A stretch of 64,000 nucleotides of DNA from Virgibacillus subterraneus (lineage in GTDB: Bacteria; Bacillota; Bacilli; Bacillales; Amphibacillaceae). The stretch covers positions 1 to 64,000 of the forward strand of contig NZ_FOEH01000003.1 of NCBI RefSeq assembly GCF_900110695.1, in the 5' to 3' direction. Shown here piece by piece: positions 23,734 to 32,818 of this stretch; position 1 is the first letter of the stretch; the number at the start of each line of letters is the position of its first letter. The position numbers were made by a program, and so were the translations under genes. The notes beneath the pieces were generated by a model. That model was not told where the DNA came from, made no database searches, and worked only from the letters and a program-made list of their open reading frames with translations.

Positions 23734-25538
23734 TAATGAGATTTAAACGGATAACCGCGGTGTTCATGGCATGTCTTCTTATAATACCAACACATTTAGT
23801 ATCAGCGGCGACTAATGAATCTTCATCAGATGGAACGTATTCTGAGAAGAGTGAAGTCGTATATGCCACACTAAATGCCAATGGTGATCAGAAAGAGATG
23901 TATGTCGTCAACAGTTTTACGGTTGATAAGCCTGGGAAAATGGTAGACTTTGGACCATATACCAGTGTTGGAAATTTAACTAATTTAACAGATATGAAAC
24001 TAAAAGATAATCAAGTTACGTTTACAGCAACAGAAGATGAGTTTTATTATCAGGGAAATATAGAGAACAAACCATTACCATGGGACATCAATGTTTCCTA
24101 CAAATTAAACGGCAAAACAGTATCACCTGATGAACTGTTAGGCAAAGATGGCCAGTTTGAAGTTCATATCGATACAAAGGCAAACCAAAAGGCCAATTCC
24201 AACTTTTTCGAAAATTACATGTTACAGATATCACTCCCTTTAAACTCGGAAATCTATCAAAATATCGAAACTGAAAATGGAACGATTGCCAATGCAGGGA
24301 AAAATAAACAGGTTACCTTTACTGTTATGCCGGAAAAAGAAGATAGCTTTGTGGTAAAGGCTGATGTAAAAGATTTAGAAATGGAAAGTATTGAAATATC
24401 GGCAGTAACATCTTCTATGTCGATTGACTCACCAGACTCTGAAGACATGACCGAAGATATGAAGTCCCTGTCAGATGCAACAGAAGAAATAAATGATGGC
24501 GTTGGAGAACTGAATGAAGGGATAGCCGAATTAAATAATGGCGCCGCAAGCATACAGGAAGGTTCTGCATCGTATAAAAATGGAATTAATAAACTCGCTA
24601 ATCGGTCCTCTGAACTAATTAAAGGATCTAAGGAAATTGATAAAGCCCTGGAAGAAATGAGTCAGTCAGTAGGAAGTGGTTCTAATGAGACGAATGTGGG
24701 TGAATTAAAGAAATTACAAAAAGGGCTTACTGAAATTGCAAATGGCTTAGGGGAAACGAAGAAAGGTTTGTCTGATTTAAAGAAACAATATACGAAAGCT
24801 TATGATGCACTGGATAAATCGATGGCAGCGATTCCTGTGGGCGATATTTCTGACGATGAAATAAAGAAATTAAAAGCTAGCAATGCAGATCCTGAGGTTA
24901 TTGAAAAACTGATTAAAACTCATAAAGCAGCAGGTGCAGCGAAAGGCACTTACTCCAGTGTCAAAAAAGCCTTTCAAGCTGTGAACCCAACATTAGATGG
25001 AGTTATAGGATCACTGCAAAAAATGAAAACGAATGTTGAAACGATGGCTGATAATCTGGGCAAGAGCTTAGATAATATGAATGTCGATGAATCGATGAAA
25101 AAATTACAGCAAGGCTTAAGCACGCTATCTTCCAATTATCAATCGTTCCATTCTGGTTTGGTTGATTATACTGGTGGCGTTTCAGAAGTATCAAGATCAT
25201 ACGGTAATCTGCATGGAGGCATCACCGACCTAACAGATGGAACTAGTGAATTGGAAAATGGCGTGAATGATCTTCATGAAGGTACAACTGAGTTAGCTGA
25301 GTCAACAAATGATTTACCTGATCAAATGCAAACTGAAATCGACCAAATGATTAATGAATACGATAAATCCGATTTCAATCCCGTTTCATTTGTTTCATCG
25401 AAAAATAAAAAGGTTAATTCCGTACAATTTGTCATTAAAACAGAAAGTATAAAAAAAGATGATGACAAGCAAGAAAGTAAAGAACAGGAAAAAGAGAAAA
25501 AAGGATTCTGGGACCGGTTATTCGATTTGTTTAGATAA
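23730..25538 (+). CDS. secreted LxxG-repeat (YhgE/Pip-like) protein
   Basis: 602 aa. Signal peptide MRFKRITAVFMACLLIIP ending near VSAA, a beta-rich N-terminal domain (30-230), then a long helical region with xxxLxxG heptads: INDGVGELNEGIAELNNGAASIQEG and near the end ITDLTDGTSELENGVNDLHEG. It ends in a Lys/Glu-rich tail KKGFWDRLFDLF without a clear anchor. Such proteins accompany MMPL or YhgE transporters and probably form a periplasmic-side rod or adaptor. The start ATGATAATG overlaps the MMPL stop, so the two are coupled. Confidence 0.85.
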   Translation: MIMRFKRITAVFMACLLIIPTHLVSAATNESSSDGTYSEKSEVVYATLNANGDQKEMYVVNSFTVDKPGKMVDFGPYTSVGNLTNLTDMKLKDNQVTFTATEDEFYYQGNIENKPLPWDINVSYKLNGKTVSPDELLGKDGQFEVHIDTKANQKANSNFFENYMLQISLPLNSEIYQNIETENGTIANAGKNKQVTFTVMPEKEDSFVVKADVKDLEMESIEISAVTSSMSIDSPDSEDMTEDMKSLSDATEEINDGVGELNEGIAELNNGAASIQEGSASYKNGINKLANRSSELIKGSKEIDKALEEMSQSVGSGSNETNVGELKKLQKGLTEIANGLGETKKGLSDLKKQYTKAYDALDKSMAAIPVGDISDDEIKKLKASNADPEVIEKLIKTHKAAGAAKGTYSSVKKAFQAVNPTLDGVIGSLQKMKTNVETMADNLGKSLDNMNVDESMKKLQQGLSTLSSNYQSFHSGLVDYTGGVSEVSRSYGNLHGGITDLTDGTSELENGVNDLHEGTTELAESTNDLPDQMQTEIDQMINEYDKSDFNPVSFVSSKNKKVNSVQFVIKTESIKKDDDKQESKEQEKEKKGFWDRLFDLFR

Positions 25539-25624
25539 GAGCATCTGGGAAAGTACCAGGTGAAAGTGTGAAGAAGATTTACGTGTTCCGTTACCTATCG
25601 CAAATATTAAAAATGTAATGTGAA

Positions 25625-25668
25625 GTGACCATCAATTTTGTATGCTAATTTGATGGTCACTTTTATTG
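25625..25668 (+). terminator. rho-independent terminator
   Basis: Perfect 11-bp stem GTGACCATCAA / TTGATGGTCAC followed by TTTTATT. Closes the MMPL operon. Confidence 0.85.
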
Positions 25669-25772
25669 GTATAATAGGATTTAAAAACCCTTTGATATTG
25701 TAGTGTAATTTGTGCACCAGTTTATTAGATAACGATAGCTAGTGTAAGTCTACATTGTGTCCTACAAATTCA

Positions 25773-25788
25773 TATACAAATTTGTATA
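25773..25788. promoter_or_regulatory. perfect 16-bp palindrome
   Basis: TATACAAATTTGTATA, perfectly symmetrical, about 100 bp before the alpha/beta hydrolase gene in the otherwise empty stretch 25670-25888. It could be an operator for an unseen regulator. Confidence 0.3.
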
Positions 25789-25888
25789 CATAAATTTACT
25801 AATAAGCTTGTGAGTTGTTTTAGTTTTCGCTTGATTATACAAGGTATTCTGAATATTTGTGTTAAAATAAATACGGGAGGGATTTTTT

Positions 25889-26842
25889 ATGGGAGCCACA
25901 AAACCAAATAATGGGTTTACAAAAATTCAACAAAAGGCAGTTAACCTGGTGCAAGAGGAGAATTTTACAGAAGCGGCTTTGCTTTTAGAAGAAGCTAAGG
26001 AGCAATTTCCAGAAAAACTAGATCGACTAGGGCATTGGAAAGCTGGTATTTGTATGTTGCAAGGAAACAACGATAAAGCAATATCAGAACTATCCGAAGT
26101 ATTAGATCGAGGATATTGGTGGAATCCAGAACTGCTAACGAATGACACTGAGTTACAACCACTCAAAGAAAAGGTAGAATTTCAAAAAATTTTAGAACTG
26201 TGCAACGAGAAATATGAAGCAGAAAAGAAGAATGCTAAAGCTTCATTGCAAGTGGTGGGTAATCCTAAAGCTATCACTTCTATTTTTGCATTACACTGGA
26301 AAGGTTCAAACGCTAAAGATTTCACTGAACAGTGGAGTGAATCAGCCATTTTATCAAAATATTTATTGGGATTTCCCCAATCTTCTCAGTTGTTTAGTCA
26401 TGAGTGTTATTCCTGGGATAATCAAGATGTTGCAGAAAAAGATGTTACTGATACATTCAATCAATTTAAGAGAAAATACGACCTTGCAGCAAAAGAGAAT
26501 ATAATAGCAGGAGCATCGCAGGGAGGTAAGACAGCAATTGAGCTAAGTTTTAAGAATAATTTAGCAAAATTTGATGGATTTATAGCAATAGTTCCTTCAT
26601 TTGAAAATACAGAAGAAATAGAAGAAATCCTGCAATTAAATAGTGAAATAAATGTAAGAGGTTGTGTTATCACAGGAGATAAAGATCCGTTTTATGATAA
26701 GACTCTAAAAACAGTGGATATCTTAAGAAAAAATGGGGTTCCTTGTAAGTTAATTGTTAAAAAAGGTATGGGACATAGTTTGCCTGATGACTTAACTAAT
26801 CAACTTATTGAAGGAGTAGAATTTATTTCAGAAAAGCAATAA
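25889..26842 (+). CDS. TPR-like plus alpha/beta hydrolase fusion
   Basis: 317 aa. Residues 1-115 are helical with TPR-like spacing (NLVQEENFTEAALLLEEAKEQFP, KAISELSEVLDRG). Residues 120-317 form an alpha/beta hydrolase: nucleophile elbow GASQGG, acid GDKDPFYD, histidine KGMGHSLP, so an esterase or peptidase-like activity is likely. ATG follows GGGAGGG. The fusion to a repeat domain suggests a protein partner. Function unknown. Confidence 0.8.
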   Translation: MGATKPNNGFTKIQQKAVNLVQEENFTEAALLLEEAKEQFPEKLDRLGHWKAGICMLQGNNDKAISELSEVLDRGYWWNPELLTNDTELQPLKEKVEFQKILELCNEKYEAEKKNAKASLQVVGNPKAITSIFALHWKGSNAKDFTEQWSESAILSKYLLGFPQSSQLFSHECYSWDNQDVAEKDVTDTFNQFKRKYDLAAKENIIAGASQGGKTAIELSFKNNLAKFDGFIAIVPSFENTEEIEEILQLNSEINVRGCVITGDKDPFYDKTLKTVDILRKNGVPCKLIVKKGMGHSLPDDLTNQLIEGVEFISEKQ

Positions 26843-26886
26843 AACTATATTGGGTTGTGTGCCTAACCGATTTTCTCCATCAATAA

Positions 26887-26915
26887 TTGGAATATTATGA
26901 TAATATTGATATATG
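26887..26915 (+). promoter_or_regulatory. putative sigma-A promoter
   Basis: TTGGAA, 17-bp spacer, TATATG, in the same sequence context as the promoter at 1923. It places the transcript start near 26922, favouring TTG 26965 as the start of the next gene. Confidence 0.45.
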
Positions 26916-26964
26916 TGAAAATTAGTTGTTATTTAGTCAGAAGCAGATCAGGGAGAGATTACAA

Positions 26965-27720
26965 TTGGATTTAGGTAAACCAATAGCAAAAGGGAATACA
27001 GCAATTATATACCTTTGGGAAAATAAGATTATCAAAATATTTAACGACTATTTACCGAAATCTGAATCTCTTTATGAAGCAAATAAGCAGAAATTTGCTT
27101 ATTCGTGCGGACTGTTTGTGCCTGAAATATTCGATGTCACACAAATTGATGGGAAGCAAGCCATCATTATGGAATATATTAAAGGGAGTACAATAGGTGA
27201 TATCCTATTTAAGAATAGGCAGGAAGCAGAGTATTACATGAAACTATCGATTGAAATACAACAAAAAATTCATATGATTACTGCTGATGGTCCGCTTGAG
27301 CCGATGGCTGGAAAATTAAGGCGTCAAATTGATTTGGCTCCAGAATTAGACGAAAGACATAAGTCTACATTAGTACATAAATTGGATTCAATGGCATATG
27401 AGAAGAGGCTTTGTCATGGAGACTTCCATCTTTTTAATTTGATTATGTCAGATCATAAAGTGGCAATTATAGACTGGATTGATTCCAGTGCAGGAGACAT
27501 TCGTGCGGACATATATCGTACGTATTTTTTGTACTCACAGTTTTCAATGGAGTTAGCGGAAATGTATTTGCGACTGTATTGTGAGAAAAGCGATTTGTCA
27601 AAAGAAGAAATCTTCCAGTGGGCTCCAATTATTGCCGGAGCAAGATTATCTGAAAACGTGTCTTCAGAAGAATCGGAACAGCTTATGGATATAATCAGTT
27701 ATTACTGTCCTTTTCAATAA
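26965..27720 (+). CDS. aminoglycoside phosphotransferase-family kinase
   Basis: Small-molecule kinase of the APH/choline kinase fold, 251 aa. Visible: glycine-rich loop region PIAKGNTAIIYLW with IIKIF lysine strand, Brenner motif HGDFHLFNLI and the metal-binding IIDWID. The acceptor is unknown; resistance is possible but not shown. TTG 26965 follows GGGAGAG by seven bases; an in-frame TTG at 26926 would lie almost on the transcript start. Part of an accessory run with Nudix and other modifying enzymes. Confidence 0.85.
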   Translation: MDLGKPIAKGNTAIIYLWENKIIKIFNDYLPKSESLYEANKQKFAYSCGLFVPEIFDVTQIDGKQAIIMEYIKGSTIGDILFKNRQEAEYYMKLSIEIQQKIHMITADGPLEPMAGKLRRQIDLAPELDERHKSTLVHKLDSMAYEKRLCHGDFHLFNLIMSDHKVAIIDWIDSSAGDIRADIYRTYFLYSQFSMELAEMYLRLYCEKSDLSKEEIFQWAPIIAGARLSENVSSEESEQLMDIISYYCPFQ

Positions 27721-27765
27721 CGGAACAGAATATGAAATAAAAATATGGTTGGGAGTAATTTGTAT

Positions 27766-28230
27766 ATGGATGCAGTATTTGAAACGGACATTGGGGTATT
27801 TAATTATCGTGTAGCTGGTGTCTGGATCCAGGATGGTCATGTTCTTTTACACAAAAGTGTTATTGATAATCATTGGGCTCTTCCTGGTGGGAGAGTAGAA
27901 ATCACAGAAGAATCCCAGAAAGCTCTGAATAGGGAATTTCAAGAGGAACTGGGGATTGATGTTCAAGTACAAAGGTTGCTTTGGTCAGTTGAGAATTTTT
28001 TTAACTTTAATGGAAATGACTTTCATGAAATAGGATTTTACTATCAGGTGTCATTTAAAGACGATTATAAATTTAGTACTGAAGAATTCTACGGAATGGA
28101 GGGTGATCATTTAATATATAAATGGATTCCGATAGATGATCTTTATAAACTCTCTTTACAACCCGAATTCTTAAAGGCGGAAATAAAAGATATCCCAATG
28201 AACCCTAAACATATTGTGGTTAAAGGGTGA
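27766..28230 (+). CDS. Nudix hydrolase
   Basis: Intact Nudix box GGRVEITEESQKALN then REFQEELGI, preceded by the strand GHVLLHKSVIDNHWALP. 154 aa; resembles MutT/YtkD-like hydrolases of modified nucleotides. ATG 27766 follows GGGAG by ten bases; the ATG at 27745 has no ribosome site. Substrate unknown. Confidence 0.85.
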   Translation: MDAVFETDIGVFNYRVAGVWIQDGHVLLHKSVIDNHWALPGGRVEITEESQKALNREFQEELGIDVQVQRLLWSVENFFNFNGNDFHEIGFYYQVSFKDDYKFSTEEFYGMEGDHLIYKWIPIDDLYKLSLQPEFLKAEIKDIPMNPKHIVVKG

Positions 28231-28272
28231 AGCTAATACAGGCTATTTAATAGAAATAATGGGGGTGGTTCC

Positions 28273-28398
28273 ATGAGTTTATCAGCAATTTTAACAATGA
28301 TATTAGGTAGTATTATTGCGTGGGGGTTACCAATTGCGGTCATCATATCAATTATAATTTTATTTAAAAAAGTTAATCGTTTAGAGAAGAACAGATAA
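28273..28398 (+). CDS. single-pass membrane peptide, 41 aa
   Basis: ATG after GGGGGTGG. One long hydrophobic segment (ILTMILGSIIAWGLPIAVII) and a basic tail LFKKVNRLEKNR. No family recognised; similar single-pass peptides recur in this region (30868, 34330). Confidence 0.5.
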   Translation: MSLSAILTMILGSIIAWGLPIAVIISIIILFKKVNRLEKNR

Positions 28399-28413
28399 GA
28401 AAATTGAGGAGTG

Positions 28414-28767
28414 ATGAACATCAGAAAAGTTTCGGTAGTTTTGGGAATAACAGCCGGTATCTCCAGTATTGTCCTATGGTTTGTCCTAAACTTTTACAAC
28501 CCTTATTCGAATCCAACTGAATTAGCTCCTGTAGTAAACACATTCTTCATGTTGTTCCTTCCAGCTTGTTTAGCGATAGTTGCTTCTTTTATGTCAAAAC
28601 AACTCCTATTGTTAATCGCATTTTTGTGGTCATTACCAGTAAGTTTATACTTGGTCTTTTCACCTGGAATTTTTGCCTTGTTTGGAATCTCGAGCATTGC
28701 TTATTTGATTAGTTATCTATTGGTGCGATTAGCCAATCCGAGCAGTTTATTTAAGAAATCTTACTAA
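28414..28767 (+). CDS. small membrane protein, 117 aa
   Basis: Four likely membrane segments (about residues 6-24, 41-58, 62-80, 85-105). The start is ambiguous: GTGATG directly follows TGAGGAG, so spacing to ATG 28414 is short. No family recognised. It lies 15 bp after the 41-residue gene and is probably cotranscribed. Confidence 0.6.
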   Translation: MNIRKVSVVLGITAGISSIVLWFVLNFYNPYSNPTELAPVVNTFFMLFLPACLAIVASFMSKQLLLLIAFLWSLPVSLYLVFSPGIFALFGISSIAYLISYLLVRLANPSSLFKKSY

Positions 28768-28882
28768 ATTAGCAGGTACAAGAAGAACTTTAAGTAGCTG
28801 TTACATGATTCTCTTATTTTAGAAGTAACTATATAGCTTAAATAGAAGTCAAAATGAATTTATAGATGTTGGGAGAATGAGT

Positions 28883-29082
28883 ATGTTAGAAACCTTATCC
28901 ATTATCAGTGACAGCATTGTGGAGTTAGTGGTTTACTTCTACTTAATTTTCATAATTTAATTAGTAAACCACTTAAGGTGATAGAAAAGGTAATAAATAC
29001 AGGTACTTGGTTAAACAAGACGCCTTTATTGAAGCAATTAATTGAAATAGTAATTGATAATTTTCCAGTTAATTTGAATTAA
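28883..29082 (+). pseudogene. small membrane protein gene with frameshift
   Basis: ATG 28883 after GGGAG encodes MLETLSIISDSIVELVVYFYL and then stops at 28958. The frame one base earlier continues without break as LISKPLKVIEKVINTG ... to TAA 29082. Joined, they give a single protein of about 66 aa, so a frameshift at the stop is likely. Family unknown. Confidence 0.4.
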
Positions 29083-29113
29083 TAGGATTAGCTGGGTAAA
29101 AGGGAGATTAAAA

Positions 29114-29656
29114 ATGAAATCAACAGAAGACAAAAGATTTATCATTGAGAAAAAATCAGGCTATAACTCAATAATAGGAAGATTATTATCCATGATGGAT
29201 TACACACGAATGACTACGCTAGAAGCAGTAAATAATTTAACAGCTAAAGAGCTTGATTATCGTATAGATGTGAAAGGAAATTCAATAGGTTGTCTTTTAT
29301 ACCATATGGCATGTGTAGAAGAAGTTTATCAAATTATCACATTTGAGGAAAGGGATCCTACTGAAAAGGAATTACAAAAGCTTGAGGTAGGCTTGAATCT
29401 TGGTGAAAAGGCACATCAAATAATCCATAATAAAGAAATTGAATTCTACAGAGAGCAGTTAAACCGCGTCCGGGAACACACGTTAGAAAAGTTCAGGGAA
29501 AAAGAGGATAGTTGGTTAGATGAAGTATCACCCTTCGGCCCTAATAATGTAGCTAATAACTATTTCCGCTGGTTTCATGTATTTGAGGATGAACTGAATC
29601 ATCGCGGGCAAATCAGGCTAATTCGTCAGCATATGAAGAGAAAGCAGGAAGGTTAA
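29114..29656 (+). CDS. DinB-like metal-binding protein
   Basis: Four-helix DinB/DUF664 protein, 180 aa. The three metal histidines are placed as expected: LLYHMACVEE in helix 2 and HVFEDELNHRGQIRLIRQH in helix 4. The family includes thiol-dependent S-transferases (bacillithiol, mycothiol), which makes a detoxification role plausible. ATG follows AGGGAG. Neighbours are other small modifying enzymes. Confidence 0.85.
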   Translation: MKSTEDKRFIIEKKSGYNSIIGRLLSMMDYTRMTTLEAVNNLTAKELDYRIDVKGNSIGCLLYHMACVEEVYQIITFEERDPTEKELQKLEVGLNLGEKAHQIIHNKEIEFYREQLNRVREHTLEKFREKEDSWLDEVSPFGPNNVANNYFRWFHVFEDELNHRGQIRLIRQHMKRKQEG

Positions 29657-29738
29657 AGTTTAGGCGGAAAGGGCTAATTCTTAGAAAGATTAGTCTTTTA
29701 TTAATAATTAATATTAAATAGACGGGTGGAGTTATTAA

Positions 29739-30271
29739 TTGCAATTTTTTATTGGAATTGTACCTTCAGATGAATACAAAAAATGAAAATAATAGATTTT
29801 CAGCATAAATGGAAAAATAATCGGCTACCTGATGTTGTTGAACCACATATAACTCTGAAGGCACAAGGTGGATTAACCTCAGATGAAGAGTGGTTACAGA
29901 AGGTTAAAGAAGTATGTTATAACTTTCACCCTTTTGAAATAACACTTGATAAACCAAAGTTCTTTGGTAATGAAATTCTTTACTTAAGTGCTAGCTCAAG
30001 TGAGTTATATAAATTACATAACAGTATAGTTTGAGTAATTTCACCCTCCAGTGATTTAATAAAGAAGTACTTTGAACTTAAGGACTATGTACCGCATATG
30101 ACCTTAGGTAAAACGAATCATGGTTTATCACAAAAGGAACTTAGAAACATGAAAAGGACGGCAATAACTGAACTTAGTCCATTTCGAACCTTGGAGGTTA
30201 GATTTGTAAGGGTTTATCAAGAAATTGAACCAAATAAATATATAAAGTATTTAGATATACCTTTAAATTAA
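29739..30271 (+). pseudogene. 2'-5' RNA ligase family gene, frameshift and nonsense mutation
   Basis: LigT-type 2H phosphoesterase remnant. Three pieces are visible: TTG 29739 encoding QFFIGIVPSDEYKK and a stop, then a frameshift into MKIIDFQHKW ... with the first HxTx motif PHITL, an in-frame TGA at 30032, and the remainder with the second motif PHMTLGK. All catalytic residues are present but split by two lesions, so the gene is inactive unless these are sequencing errors. Confidence 0.75.
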
Positions 30272-30309
30272 TTTCTGCTTCAAAGATCGGAAATGGGGAA
30301 TAAATTCTA

Positions 30310-30843
30310 ATGATTATAATGATAAACGGAGCATTTGGTGTAGGGAAAACCACTATCTCTAATGAACTTCTTAATGAGGTCGAAGGTAGTATGATATTTG
30401 ATCCTGAAGAGGTTGGATCTATGTTGCGGAATGTCATTCCCGAGGAAGTAAAACAACTTGAAGCTGTGACAGGTGATTTTCAAGACTTGCATTTATGGAA
30501 GGAGTTAACTGTAAATGTAGCAGAATTATTAATTACTACATATAAAGTTAATCTTATAGTGCCTATGACGATTCAAAAACCAGAATACTTAAATTACATT
30601 ATAAATGGATTTAAAGGTATAGATCGACAAACTTACCATTTTTGTTTGACAGCAAGTAAGGATACTATTTCTAAAAGACTAAGAGAGCGGGGAGAGGAAG
30701 ATGGGAATTGGTGTTTCCAGCAAACTGATCAATGCTTAAAGTCCTTTAAGGAAAACAATTTTGAGGAGTACATCGATACTGAAAATATTAAAGTCTCCGA
30801 TATTATTGAAAATATAAAAGATAAGCTGATAATGGAAAGTTAA
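30310..30843 (+). CDS. TmrB-like P-loop kinase
   Basis: Nucleotide-binding protein of 177 aa with Walker A GAFGVGKTT at the extreme N-terminus, as in the tunicamycin-resistance protein TmrB and related small kinases; the segment IVPMTIQ and a lid-like SKRLRERGEEDGNW follow. The substrate is not known. Start among ATG 30310 and 30319; the upstream GGGGAAT is a weak ribosome site. Confidence 0.75.
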   Translation: MIIMINGAFGVGKTTISNELLNEVEGSMIFDPEEVGSMLRNVIPEEVKQLEAVTGDFQDLHLWKELTVNVAELLITTYKVNLIVPMTIQKPEYLNYIINGFKGIDRQTYHFCLTASKDTISKRLRERGEEDGNWCFQQTDQCLKSFKENNFEEYIDTENIKVSDIIENIKDKLIMES

Positions 30844-30867
30844 TTAAACTAGCGGGAGAGGTCACAT

Positions 30868-30996
30868 ATGAGTTTTTTGATAGTTGCAATCTTATTAATA
30901 TATTTATTTGATTTCACGAAACTAAGAAAGCAAAATCAGACGATGATTGAACAGAATGAAGAGGTTATTTCTCTTTTAAAAGATATTAAAAAATAA
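30868..30996 (+). CDS. single-pass membrane peptide, 42 aa
   Basis: ATG after GCGGGAGAG. Hydrophobic MSFLIVAILLIYLFDF followed by a charged, probably coiled tail (KLRKQNQTMIEQNEEVISLL). Unrecognised. Confidence 0.5.
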   Translation: MSFLIVAILLIYLFDFTKLRKQNQTMIEQNEEVISLLKDIKK

Positions 30997-31039
30997 CAGA
31001 CACCTTAGTAATGATAAACAATAAAAGGGAGGTCATATT

Positions 31040-31480
31040 ATGAAGATTATTACTAATGGAGATAGAAGTTTTGATTTAGAAAAGTTACTCGCTAAGCCTC
31101 TATTTGCTCATTTAGCCACGGTCGATAAGGATGCTCCGAGAGATACACCAGTTTGGTTTCACTGGGAGAAACAGCAGCTTTGGATAATTGGTACACCTTC
31201 AGATACCTTCCCAAAGCGGATAAAAAATAATCCGAAATGTGCAATAGGGATTGTGGACTTTAACCCTAAAACTGGACTGGTTTTACATGCTGGGTTTAGA
31301 GGAACCGCAGCAGTTCTGCCGTTTGATAGTACAATTGCAAATCGGCTGCTGTCACGTTATTTGGGCCTGGATGAAAACAAATGGGATCCACGTTTTAAAA
31401 ACCTAGATAAAAGTAATGTCTTGATTCGTTTTACACCTGAAACAGTAGTTGTTCGGGATCAGTCATATTTAGCCTCCTGA
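31040..31480 (+). CDS. pyridoxamine 5'-phosphate oxidase-like flavoprotein
   Basis: Split-barrel flavin-binding protein, 146 aa: FAHLATVDKDAPRDTPVWF forms the first hairpin, then LWIIGTPSDTFPKRIKNNPKCAIGIVDF and GFRGTAAVLP. Members bind FMN or F420 or act in general detoxification. ATG follows GGGAGG. Substrate unknown. Confidence 0.85.
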   Translation: MKIITNGDRSFDLEKLLAKPLFAHLATVDKDAPRDTPVWFHWEKQQLWIIGTPSDTFPKRIKNNPKCAIGIVDFNPKTGLVLHAGFRGTAAVLPFDSTIANRLLSRYLGLDENKWDPRFKNLDKSNVLIRFTPETVVVRDQSYLAS

Positions 31481-31533
31481 AGATGTTTATTATAGACGTC
31501 TAACGAATTATTAGTAGAAAAAAGGAGATTAAA

Positions 31534-32801
31534 ATGTACTTAAAAATATTCGAGGATGTTATTAGTATTTTACATAACGATTATGCGGGTTGTTTGGATA
31601 AAAAGGGTTGCGATAATCCTAATTTTTATCGTGAGAAAATACAGGATTCGGGCAATATGAACGATGAAAAGTTTGTGGGAATTGTTCAGGATTATTTACT
31701 GGATTTTAAAGATTTACATATGGAGTTTAAATATACCGCACAATCAACTGAAATGGAAGACGATGTTGGATTTGCCGTTAGGAGGTATGACGATTTACTT
31801 TATGTTGTATCCAATGAAAAGGAAGATAGAGTGAAAAAAGGTTATGCTATTACAGCGTTAGATGGCTCAACAGTTCCAGAATTAGTAAATATTCATAAAA
31901 GGAGATTGATGGAAACGGAAGCGGAGCGGGAAAATTGGAGTGCGATTCTTCCACAATACAAAAGTGCTGATGTTGTTAGTGAATCAGGAAATTCTTTTAC
32001 TATTGAACTTAAAAAGTATCCAAAAGAAATCTTCCAGCCAGAGTATTCAATAAAAGAAATCTCGAAGGATACATTATTTTTAACATTAACAGACTTTATG
32101 AATCATAATGCGATCTCAAAGTTAATCGATGAAAATCGTTCATTCTTAACTACACGTAAAAATCTAATCATTGATGTTCGTGTAAACAAAGGTGGAAGTG
32201 ACTTAGCATATTTTGAATTACTTCCTTTCCTTTTCTTTTTGAAGGAGAAGGAGAAGAAATAGATTTAAATGGATTTGATGAGGGTTCTATGTTAACCAAC
32301 TGTACAAGTCGAAATGTAGAACTGAGAACACAATTGCTTAAAAGTGCTTTTTCTTCTATTGAAGACGAGGTAACACGAAATCAAATAAATGCTTTCATTA
32401 AACAACTGGAAGAGAACAAGGATAAGGGCTTTGTTGAACTTGATTTTGGAGAAATGGATGATAGTTTTTCAATTAAAACTAAACCCGGTCCAGAACAAGT
32501 TATTCTTTTGACTGATGTCTATTGCGGAAGTTCAGGCGATTCATTTGTTGAGCTTTGCAAAAATTCTTCAAAGGTCACTGTAATTGGAAGACCAACATTA
32601 GGTTTAAATGATTATTCTAATCTTGCCATTATGAGTTGGGAGAACAAATTCAAACTATCGTATCCTACGTCAAAATTATCCACCGTTGATGAAGGAAAGG
32701 GTATGAGCGGAGTTGGAATCCAACCTGATATTTATATTCCTTGGACACCGGAACATATAGACGTTGATTTGGATGTTAAAAAGGCACTTGAGTTTATTTA
32801 A
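31534..32801 (+). pseudogene. S41-family peptidase gene with frameshift
   Basis: Two frames together encode a tail-specific protease-like protein of about 420 aa: an N-terminal helical region with LLDFKDLHMEF, a PDZ-like segment (VKKGYAITALDGSTV), the NLIIDVRVNKGGSD strand, and after the break the catalytic serine region VYCGSSGDSFVE and GVGIQPDIYIP. The first frame ends at TAG 32262; the other is open from about 32220, so one indel in the T/A-rich tract near 32225-32250 inactivates the gene. ATG follows AAAGGAG. Confidence 0.8.
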
Positions 32802-32818
32802 TTTTGGGGAGGGACTTA

